The notes beneath the pieces were generated by a model. The model saw only the letters and a program-made list of their open reading frames with translations. It had not been told where the DNA came from and searched no databases. 17,704 bases of DNA, taken from contig CAZYPB010000016.1 in the NCBI GenBank assembly GCA_964649265.1, forward strand, positions 1 through 17,704, given 5' to 3'. This DNA comes from CAZYPB01 sp964649265. GTDB taxonomy: Archaea > Micrarchaeota > Micrarchaeia > Burarchaeales > JAKAKT01. Both the position numbers and the translations under genes were made by a program. Position 1 is the first letter of the stretch. The number at the start of each line of letters is the position of its first letter. Shown here one piece after another: positions 12,640 through 17,704 of this stretch.

Positions 12640-13347
12640 ATGGAAAGAAAGGAAATAGTCACCCTAAAGGATGTCTCGTTCAGCTACGATGGAAAGGAAT
12701 TCCTTGATGGAATAAATCTTTCCATATATGAAGATGATTTCCTTGGAGTGATAGGTCCGAACGGGGGAGGTAAGACCACCCTGATAAAGCTGATCCTAGG
12801 AATTCTTGAACCTGATTCTGGGGAGATACGTGTCTTTGGCAAAATCCCTAAGGCTGGGAGAAGAGAAATAGGCTACCTTTCCCAATTTGAGAGCATAGAT
12901 TTCGATTTTCCCATAACTGTTATGGAAATTGTTATGCTAAGTAGGTTGGGAAATAGTGTTTTCAAAAAATATTCAAAAAAAGACAAGAAAGCTGCTGAGG
13001 GTGCGCTCAGGTCTCTTAAGATATGGAATCTCAGAGATAGGAAATTAAACGAGCTTTCGTGCGGGGAAAAGCAGAGGGTTTTTGTTGCGCGCGCTCTTGC
13101 AAATAAACCTAAGCTTCTAATCCTGGATGAGCCTCTTGCTAATCTTGATATGAGCATGCAGGAGAGTTTCTACGGGATACTAAAAGAACTGAATAAAGCT
13201 GTAGCAATTGCAGTTGTAGACCACAATTTGGATATGCTTTCCAAGTATGTTAAGGAGGTTGCATGCATAAACAAATGCAACAGCCATGGAATAAGATACC
13301 ACGGGCTTGATTCCATGAGAATGAAAAAGGTGTGTGAGATCGCATGA
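12640..13347 (+). CDS. znuC: Metal ABC transporter ATP-binding protein ZnuC
   Basis: 235 residues. All nucleotide-binding motifs are present: Walker A GPNGGGKTT, Q-loop GYLSQFE, signature LSCGEKQR, Walker B LLILDEPLANLD and the H-loop His in VVDHNLD. The signature has CG in place of the common SG, seen also in other metal importers. The C-terminus is short, without a regulatory domain. GGAGG (12626-12630) precedes the ATG, 16 bases after the znuA stop. The last codons overlap the permease gene by four bases. The protein dimer powers the permease in the cytoplasm. Confidence 0.93.
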   Translation: MERKEIVTLKDVSFSYDGKEFLDGINLSIYEDDFLGVIGPNGGGKTTLIKLILGILEPDSGEIRVFGKIPKAGRREIGYLSQFESIDFDFPITVMEIVMLSRLGNSVFKKYSKKDKKAAEGALRSLKIWNLRDRKLNELSCGEKQRVFVARALANKPKLLILDEPLANLDMSMQESFYGILKELNKAVAIAVVDHNLDMLSKYVKEVACINKCNSHGIRYHGLDSMRMKKVCEIA

Positions 13348-14147
13348 TGGAAATACTCGGCTATCAATTCTTCCAGAATGCCCTGCTTGTTTCCTTTCTC
13401 GCATCGGTTGCCGCAGGAGTTATGGGCACATACATTGTTGTTAAGAGGATGTCGTTAATAACTGGAAGTATTGGTCATACTGCTTTCGGGGGTTTGGGGA
13501 TAAGCTATTACCTGGGAATGAATCCACTTCTCGGTGCAATGGCATTCAGCCTTCTTTCAGCAAGTGCTGTTTCGTTCTTCAGAAAAAAAGCTCAGAATAG
13601 GATGGACATTCTTCTTAGTTTTCTATGGGCAACTGGAATGGCAATAGGTCTTGTTTTCATGTTCCTGACACCAGGATATGGGAGCGATCTTTTCACATAC
13701 CTTTTCGGTAACATACTGCTTGTAAGCTCCTTTGACCTTACTCTTATAGTTATTCTGGATGTTCTCATACTTGTTACAGTTTATCTAATGTATAACTCAT
13801 TTCTTGCAGTTGTTTTCGATGAAGAATATGCCGAAGTTAGGAACATGCCAGTAAGGTTTGTTTACCTTGTTCTTCTATGCCTTATTGCACTAACAGTTAT
13901 TACAATAATCAGGCTTGTTGGAATAGTTCTTATGATAGCTCTGCTTACAATGCCTGCAGCAACTGCGCAGATAATAAGCAGGAATGTTGGGAGGATGATG
14001 ATTGTTGCATCATTGATAACCCTTTTCTCGACAATTAGCGGCCTATTAATCTCCTATTTCTTGGATTTTGCAACTGGCCCGATAATAGTTCTCATAATCT
14101 CGTTGGTTTATCTGATTGGGGTTTTCTACGGGCAGCTTAAGAAATAG
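13344..14147 (+). CDS. znuB: Metal ABC transporter permease ZnuB
   Basis: 267 residues with about eight membrane helices. The family pattern is clear: QNALLVSFLASVAAGVMGTYIVVKRM at the start, then SLITGSIGHTAFGGLGISYYLGMNP, and FDEEYAEVRNMPVRFV, the cytoplasmic coupling loop. LTVITIIRLVGIVLMIALLTMPAATAQ and the last helix pair (GPIIVLIISLVYLIGVFYG) follow. It forms the channel of the importer. Start ATG overlaps the znuC stop (ATGA), a second ATG follows directly. Together with znuA and znuC it makes one operon driven from the divergent NikR-like promoter. Confidence 0.93.
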   Translation: MMEILGYQFFQNALLVSFLASVAAGVMGTYIVVKRMSLITGSIGHTAFGGLGISYYLGMNPLLGAMAFSLLSASAVSFFRKKAQNRMDILLSFLWATGMAIGLVFMFLTPGYGSDLFTYLFGNILLVSSFDLTLIVILDVLILVTVYLMYNSFLAVVFDEEYAEVRNMPVRFVYLVLLCLIALTVITIIRLVGIVLMIALLTMPAATAQIISRNVGRMMIVASLITLFSTISGLLISYFLDFATGPIIVLIISLVYLIGVFYGQLKK

Positions 14148-14205
14148 GGTTATGTGAATGGTATTTATTATTTACATACGATAAGACATTCTCTCTGGTG
14201 ATTTG

Positions 14206-15441
14206 GTGGATGAAAAAGAAAAGCAGGGATGGTTTGTTGTAACTGGCGGAGTTCTCATAATGCTCATGCTTGGTGTTACTTACACCTGGAGTGTATTCGC
14301 AGGCCCTTTGATGGAAAAATACGGTTGGGGTCAAACTGAGGTTCAGCTTGCGTTCTCCATTATGCTAGCAATGTTCTCTCTCTCGATGATACCTGCTGGA
14401 ATTGTTCAGGATAGCAGGGGTCCCAGAGTTGTTGCACTTTTAGGTGGAATCCTTCTTGGGCTTGGATTCATAACAACTGGTTTGTTTGCAAACTCACCAC
14501 TGATACTATACATAACGTACGGTGCGCTTGTTGGGGTTGGTGTTGGGCTTGCCTACTGCACGCCTATAGCTGCGGGGGTGAAATGGTTCGAGGATAAGAA
14601 GGGGCTGGTAAGCGGGGTAATAGTTTTCGGTTTTGGTTTCGGCTCCCTTCTTCTTGCTCCGGTTGCAAAGGAGCTTATAATATCACAGGGGATAAACCAG
14701 ACTTTCATAGTTCTTGGGGTTGTTTTCGCAGTGGTTGTGGGGGGTGGATCGCTTTTACTAAAGAATCCACCCAAAGAAAAAAAGAGCGGCATTGCGGATG
14801 ATAAGAAAGAGATAGGTCCAAGAAAGATGCTTGGAATGTCACAATTCTGGATGCTTTGGATTATGTTCTCTTTCTCTGCGGCTGCAGGCCTTATGGTTAT
14901 AGGGAACCTTGCAACATTCGCAAAACTCTCATTCACTTCAGTTCATGGGATGGATACTGACTCTGCATTCTCTCTTGCAGCATATGCCGTTGGAGGACTT
15001 GCGGTTTTCAATGGCGGAGGAAGGATATTCGCAGGTTGGTTTTCAGATAGGTTCGGAAGAACGAAAACAATGCTTGTTGTGTTTGGACTTCAGACAGTCC
15101 TTCTATTAACGGTGGTTATGGTAAGCAACATATCGCCCTGGGTATTGTTTGTTTGGATGGCACTTATAGGGCTGTGTTTCGGATCAAACTTCTCATTGTT
15201 CCCTTCATCAACTGCAGATTTCTTTGGAACAAAACATATGGGAGTCAACTACGGGATGATGTTTACTGCCTATGGTTTTGGGGGAATATTGGGTCCGCAG
15301 TTAATGGCATACATCCTTGATGCGGCAGAAAAAGCAACCGGAGAACTAACTGTTGGTGACTATGTGCTTCCGTTCACAATACTTGCGGGGCTGGTTGGGG
15401 TTGCAGCAATACTTTCACTTTTCACAAAAAAGCCAGAGTGA
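14206..15441 (+). CDS. MFS transporter, OFA (oxalate/formate antiporter) family
   Basis: 411 residues with twelve membrane helices. The family has GWFVVTGGVLIMLMLGVTYTWSVFAGPL at the start and a PAGIVQDSRGPR loop 2-3 motif (compare the MFS motif A). Later it has GVGLAYCTPIAAGVKWFEDKKGLVSG, typical of OFA transporters of oxalate, formate or other small carboxylates. The second half repeats the motif (GGGRIFAGWFSDRFGRTK). The substrate is not given by the sequence. A TTG at 14203 would overlap GGTGAT (14197-14202). GTG at 14206 lies three bases after it, the same spacing as at other genes here, so I place the start there. TATA-like TATTTATTATT lies at 14162-14172. The stop is followed directly by T-rich DNA. 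Confidence 0.87.
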   Translation: MDEKEKQGWFVVTGGVLIMLMLGVTYTWSVFAGPLMEKYGWGQTEVQLAFSIMLAMFSLSMIPAGIVQDSRGPRVVALLGGILLGLGFITTGLFANSPLILYITYGALVGVGVGLAYCTPIAAGVKWFEDKKGLVSGVIVFGFGFGSLLLAPVAKELIISQGINQTFIVLGVVFAVVVGGGSLLLKNPPKEKKSGIADDKKEIGPRKMLGMSQFWMLWIMFSFSAAAGLMVIGNLATFAKLSFTSVHGMDTDSAFSLAAYAVGGLAVFNGGGRIFAGWFSDRFGRTKTMLVVFGLQTVLLLTVVMVSNISPWVLFVWMALIGLCFGSNFSLFPSSTADFFGTKHMGVNYGMMFTAYGFGGILGPQLMAYILDAAEKATGELTVGDYVLPFTILAGLVGVAAILSLFTKKPE

Positions 15442-15480
15442 TTATCTCTTTTTCTTCTTTTTTGTTGTTTTTTTCTTTGT
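15441..15480 (+). repeat. 40-bp direct repeat, left copy (Lys/Thr tail coding)
   Basis: ATTATCTCTTTTTC and the following T-rich bases to 15480 equal 15711-15750 at 39 of 40 positions. On the minus strand it encodes the end of the Lys/Thr-rich tail of the desulforedoxin-like protein. As T-rich DNA on the plus strand it may also end transcription of the MFS gene. Confidence 0.85.
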
Positions 15481-15615
15481 AACTTTTTTCTTCTTGGATT
15501 TTTTCATCTTTGAACCACAGCACACAAGTTGCGAGGTCCTGCATCCGCATCCTTCTACACATTCCACCATAACCCCGCATGTGGCGCATTTCATTACGCT
15601 TCCCTTCTTCGTCAT
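15442..15615 (-). CDS. Desulforedoxin-like Cys4 mini-protein with poly-Lys tail
   Basis: 57 residues. The N-terminal part has MKCATCGVMVECVEGC, then GCRTSQLVCCGSKM. The CxxCG-x-x-VEC ... LVCCGxxM layout is that of desulforedoxin and of the N-terminal FeCys4 domain of desulfoferrodoxin, with extra cysteines (EGCGC). It would bind one Fe or Zn in a CxxC plus CC site. The last 20 residues are almost only Lys and Thr (KKKKVTKKKTTKKKKKR) and may bind nucleic acid or acidic lipids. GTGAGGTGG before the ATG is a strong ribosome binding site. The tail DNA is duplicated 270 bases upstream, at the next small gene. Confidence 0.7.
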   Translation of the reverse strand: MTKKGSVMKCATCGVMVECVEGCGCRTSQLVCCGSKMKKSKKKKVTKKKTTKKKKKR

Positions 15616-15710
15616 AATTCCACCTCACTTGTAATTTGGTGGGTTCATTAAAAAAAGTATTGTAAACGGAGTTAATAAAAAAAGAGAATGAAAATAGATA
15701 GAAGTTTTTG

Positions 15711-15750
15711 ATTATTTCTTTTTCTTCTTTTTTGTTGTTTTTTTCTTTGT
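15711..15750 (+). repeat. 40-bp direct repeat, right copy (Lys/Thr tail coding)
   Basis: Equals 15441-15480 except for one base (T at 15716 where the other copy has C). On the minus strand it encodes the tail of the 25-residue peptide. The identity of low-complexity DNA can partly reflect composition, but 39 of 40 with a matched frame and matched stop position points to duplication or to a copied tail module. Confidence 0.85.
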
Positions 15751-15789
15751 TGTTTTCTTTTTCTTAGTACCACCCGGTCTGCATCCCAT
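15712..15789 (-). CDS. 25-residue peptide with poly-Lys/Thr tail
   Basis: Short head MGCRPGGT followed by a tail of Lys and Thr only (KKKKTTKKKTTKKKKKK). It has GAGGTG seven bases before the ATG, like the desulforedoxin-like gene downstream, which supports that it is translated. The tail DNA matches that of the neighbour almost base for base. The single cysteine in a head of eight residues could bind metal only as a multimer. It could be a remnant of a second copy of the neighbour that lost its Cys4 domain. Confidence 0.5.
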   Translation of the reverse strand: MGCRPGGTKKKKTTKKKTTKKKKKK

Positions 15790-15861
15790 GGTAACACCTC
15801 AAAAAGGTGTTGCTTGTTGGGGTTTAAAAGGTTTGCGGGTTTCCTTTTGGAAACCTGCGGG

Positions 15862-15900
15862 TATTTATTATATACTTAACAATTGTTAACTGGTGATTAT
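15862..15900 (+). promoter_or_regulatory. Promoter with palindromic operator shared with the rhodanese gene
   Basis: A TATA box TATTTATTATATA (15862-15874) is followed directly by TTAACAATTGTTAA (15876-15889), identical to 5090-5103. GGTGATTAT then leads into the ATG at 15901. The layout of TATA box, palindrome and start is the same in both places. Confidence 0.65.
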
Positions 15901-16029
15901 ATGGTTAGAGAAAAAAAGGAAAAGAAACAGAAGAAAAGTACAGTGGATTACCCAAAAATAGATGAGTGCAACTGTGGTTGCTCAGATAATTCATGTGGCT
16001 GCAGTTGCGGTCCTGCTTGGAAAGCATAG
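15901..16029 (+). CDS. 42-residue Cys-rich (metallothionein-like) peptide
   Basis: Start MVREKKEKKQKKSTVDYPKI is basic and probably unstructured. The end, DECNCGCSDNSCGCSCGPAW, has six cysteines in eleven residues, with the C-x-C and C-x-C-x3..C-x-C-x-C spacing typical of metallothionein-like metal binding. GGTGAT lies three bases before the ATG, and the promoter carries a palindromic operator also found ahead of the rhodanese lipoprotein gene, so the gene is almost certainly real. It is next to the metal importer, which fits metal storage or sulphur handling. I know no named family for it. Confidence 0.75.
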   Translation: MVREKKEKKQKKSTVDYPKIDECNCGCSDNSCGCSCGPAWKA

Positions 16030-16046
16030 GTGAATTGGTGAAATAA

Positions 16047-16184
16047 GTGGACGATTGAGACATCGCTGGGATATTGTTTATCCTTTCCATTTTGATGGGG
16101 ATTGTTTTGGTAACAAGCATGCAGATGCAGGATTTTGTTTTAGGAAAACTTGGTTTTGGGGGTGCAAGGCAAGAGGGAAGCTAG
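16047..16184 (+). pseudogene. Small membrane-peptide frame with an in-frame TGA at codon 4
   Basis: GGTG (16037-16040) precedes GTG at 16047. The frame reads GTG-GAC-GAT-TGA-GAC-ATC-GCT-GGG and then continues open to TAG (16182-16184). After the TGA (16056-16058) it encodes DIAGILFILSILMGIVLVTS, a clear membrane helix, then a short polar tail QMQDFVLGKLGFGGARQEGS. Without the TGA it would be a 45-residue single-helix membrane peptide right behind the Cys-rich gene. TGA is one change away from TGG (Trp). The gene may be broken, may start later at an internal TTG or ATG, or may be read through. It could be chance, but helix composition and ribosome binding site argue for a real or recent gene. 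Confidence 0.4.
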
Positions 16185-16264
16185 AGTCTGGTTTTGCTAA
16201 GAACGATATCCGAATTTGCGGTCGTACCTCTTGTGGTCGAGCACTTCAAGAACGATGGCGTATG

Positions 16265-16993
16265 TTAATCGGCCTTTACCACTATATTTCCACTAAGTTT
16301 CCTTAATTTTTCTGGTCCTTCATCTTGGAAATAGTATTGAACATTTATCTTCCCGCTGTAGCGTTCCTTGTAATCGAACTCCGAAGGATTTCCGGTTTCA
16401 TCATTACAACTAGTCTCAAACTTCTGGGATTTCCCAAGTCCCAAGGAAACGTCTTCTACGTCTTCAAATTGGTTAGGATCTTTGCTGCAACTCAAATTAG
16501 TTATGACTATTGTTTTCTGCATTCCATTTAGTAGAGTAATCTCAAGGGTTTCCGTAGCGGATGATAAATAAAAGCTACTACAAATCATTCCTGCTGACAT
16601 TGTGCATAGTTCCGGAGGGGAGCAAGTAACTAAGGCAATATTGTCTCCAAGAAAAAGTACGAAGAGTATCAAAAGAGAAACTCCTAGCAAAATGATGATT
16701 ACTCCCAACATATTCTCTCGTAATATTCCGAATCCAGATATAAGTCCAAGCAAGCCACAAAGAGGCAAAGCGAAAAATAGTGGAGTTTTCAGATCCACAT
16801 GCTCGTCATCGCATGGATTAAAACCCCCGGCCCCGTAGAATAAAAGAGCGATCAGATAGAGGATTGGGATGAGTGTTATGGCAAAACCAAAAGCCAGGTT
16901 GCTTAAGATACTCTTACTTTGTTGTTTATCCCCACGTTTAACGTATTCCTTAAACAGTTCTCCCGCTTTCTTGCTTTTTTCTTCGTCAGCCAT
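16265..16993 (-). CDS. Four-helix membrane protein with C-terminal outer domain
   Basis: 242 residues from the ATG at 16993 (GAGG just upstream). A charged N-terminus (ADEEKSKKAGELFKEYVKRGDK) is followed by four hydrophobic helices: FGFAITLIPILYLIALLFYG, LFFALPLCGLLGLISGFGIL, MLGVIIILLGVSLLILFVLF and the weaker IALVTCSPPELC-TMSAGMI region. The rest (about residues 140-242) is a beta-rich domain with TLEITLLNGMQKTIVITNLSC, FETSCND and IVVKAD at the end. It probably lies outside and may form disulphides. Its C-terminal layout recalls the outer parts of archaeal surface or pilin-like proteins. The partial gene at the right edge ends in a similar way, so both may belong to one surface system. I do not recognise a named family. 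Confidence 0.7.
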   Translation of the reverse strand: MADEEKSKKAGELFKEYVKRGDKQQSKSILSNLAFGFAITLIPILYLIALLFYGAGGFNPCDDEHVDLKTPLFFALPLCGLLGLISGFGILRENMLGVIIILLGVSLLILFVLFLGDNIALVTCSPPELCTMSAGMICSSFYLSSATETLEITLLNGMQKTIVITNLSCSKDPNQFEDVEDVSLGLGKSQKFETSCNDETGNPSEFDYKERYSGKINVQYYFQDEGPEKLRKLSGNIVVKAD

Positions 16994-17114
16994 ATCCTCA
17001 ACTATAGTTAACACTGTATTTATTACTTCCTACGCGGTTTGATTATTTCCAGCCGCGCAATCCTTTCTTTGTCGATTGACGAGGGCTAACCTAGGACTCT
17101 AGAAATAAGAAAGA

Positions 17115-17239
17115 TGCGGGGGGTGGGATTTCCATCATTTTATTGACTTTGAACCCACGAAGCACCTAGTGCACAGGATCTTAAGTTTGGCAGAGTGATA
17201 CACTCCCCTGCCCTTTTGACCGTGCTCAGGTACCCCCGC
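17115..17239 (-). tRNA. tRNA-Leu (UAA) with two introns
   Basis: Acceptor halves GCGGGGG and CCCCCGC pair perfectly, with discriminator A and no encoded CCA. D stem CCT/AGG, anticodon loop CTTAAGA with anticodon TAA at 17181-17183, a long variable arm (GCAC/GTGC) and T stem GTGGG/CCCAC mark a class II tRNA-Leu. The gene is 125 bases, and the mature form would be 86. A 20-base intron (17187-17206) interrupts the anticodon stem. Its ends form an ideal bulge-helix-bulge: AAG/CTT, GGCA/TGCC, bulges GGG and AAA, and intron hairpin GAGTG/CACTC. Cuts after the second bulge base restore CAGGA/TCCTG. About 19 extra bases (17130-17148) split the T loop, and removing them gives TTCAAAT. The splice signal of this second one is weaker. 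T-rich DNA follows the gene. Confidence 0.9.
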
Positions 17240-17245
17240 GCAGCT

Positions 17246-17258
17246 TTTATTTTACGAT
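17246..17258 (-). promoter_or_regulatory. TATA-like box of the tRNA gene
   Basis: On the minus strand TAAAATAAAA lies just upstream of the tRNA, 7 to 19 bases before its first base. This is close for a TATA box, and a second AT stretch further upstream (about 17265-17275) fits the usual 25-base distance better. I note both and cannot decide. Confidence 0.3.
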
Positions 17259-17280
17259 AGCTATGAATAAAAAGAGTGCG

Positions 17281-17704
17281 CTAGGCGTATTTCCCAGTAA
17301 TTGTTCCGCTTTCAGCGTGGTTTACTTCGTACATATCCTGAGCAGTCTGGAAATAAACGTACCAACTGTACCAGTCATTGACGTATCCACCACATTCGTA
17401 TCTCTTATCTTCTGATCCGCTTACAATTCCCTTAACAGTTATCTGCTCATTAGCACCGATAATAACATAGCCATATCCGTTTTCATCATCCCATTCAACA
17501 GGTACAGGGTTTCCACTTACATCTGTAACATCTATGTCCCCATACCAAGAGCATCCAGATGCCTTGAATTTAGAGAATCTTATTATCTTACTTCTTGAGT
17601 TCTCTGTTCCATTCAGTGCGAGTTTCAGATTCACCCCTGCTTTATTCTCAAGTGTAACCTCTGCATATGTACTGTACTGTTCTCCCCCTTTGAACTCCCA
17701 TTCA
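17281..17704 (-). CDS. C-terminal part of a probable surface protein (5' end outside window)
   Basis: The minus-strand frame has no stop from 17704 down to the stop at 17281-17283, giving at least 140 residues. A GTG at 17634 is an internal valine, not the start. The sequence is beta-rich and polar (TYAEVTLENKAGVNLKLALNG, IRFSKFKASGCSWYGDIDVTD, YVIIGANEQITVKGIVSG, ending ESGTITGKYA), with Cys residues that may form one disulphide. It resembles the outer domain of archaeal pilin-like or S-layer-associated proteins. The last strand echoes SGNIVVKAD of the membrane protein at 16265-16993. No signal or membrane helix lies in this part. Function is unknown. Confidence 0.65.
   Translation of the reverse strand, partial: EWEFKGGEQYSTYAEVTLENKAGVNLKLALNGTENSRSKIIRFSKFKASGCSWYGDIDVTDVSGNPVPVEWDDENGYGYVIIGANEQITVKGIVSGSEDKRYECGGYVNDWYSWYVYFQTAQDMYEVNHAESGTITGKYA

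Noticed and set aside
16055..16306. 83-codon plus-strand frame after the Cys-rich peptide
   Set aside because: Composition is unlike a folded protein, and it overlaps the membrane-helix frame and the 3' end of the minus-strand membrane gene.
17087..17107. CCTAGG followed by GAAATAAG near the tRNA 3' end, resembling the start of copy A
   Set aside because: Six extra bases split the match and no further core follows. It is probably chance in the tRNA trailer.
1..17704. CRISPR array, insertion sequence or transposase
   Set aside because: No evenly spaced identical repeats of 25-40 bases and no transposase or integrase frame seen on either strand.

Overview
The window reads as archaeal DNA. Most genes have a TATA-like box about 20-40 bases upstream, many starts follow a GGTGAT- or GAGGTG-type ribosome binding site, and the one tRNA gene carries introns, one with a textbook archaeal bulge-helix-bulge splice signal. 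The small Cys-rich and Lys-rich proteins, the Cys-rich secreted repeat at the left edge and the multi-intron tRNA suggest a DPANN-type genome, such as Micrarchaeota or a relative. That placement is inference from style, not from a marker gene.

Bases 1-5060 look like an accessory island. After the end of a secreted Cys-rich protein come a Fic-HTH protein, an A-type flavoprotein (FprA family) and three different two-gene toxin-antitoxin modules: AbrB-RelE on the minus strand, RHH-RelE, and winged-helix-RelE-like. A family of short repeats, seven copies all in one orientation, starts at a 10-bp palindrome of the type TTCC(TA/GC)GGAA and separates these units. On the plus strand the copies begin 0 to about 60 bases past the preceding gene, and in one case overlap its stop codon. 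The layout resembles a cassette array, although no integrase and no classical attC core is visible.

Bases 5060-11233 hold mostly housekeeping and stress genes: a rhodanese lipoprotein, a small unknown protein, a DUF3795/YdeI-like pair, a 531-residue Cys-rich protein with an internal duplication, MsrB, Hsp20, a YhfC-like membrane protein and a cofactor-dependent phosphoglycerate mutase.

Bases 11234-16200 centre on metal handling. A NikR-like regulator diverges from a ZnuA-ZnuC-ZnuB-type ABC importer, and three identical 10-bp half-sites lie between them. An OFA-type MFS transporter follows, then a group of tiny proteins: a desulforedoxin-like FeCys4 candidate, a 25-residue peptide with the same Lys/Thr tail, and a metallothionein-like 42-residue peptide. 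The last shares a 14-bp palindromic operator with the rhodanese gene.

The right end holds a four-helix membrane protein with an outer domain, a tRNA-Leu(UAA) gene interrupted by two introns, and the 3' part of a probable surface protein that runs off the window.
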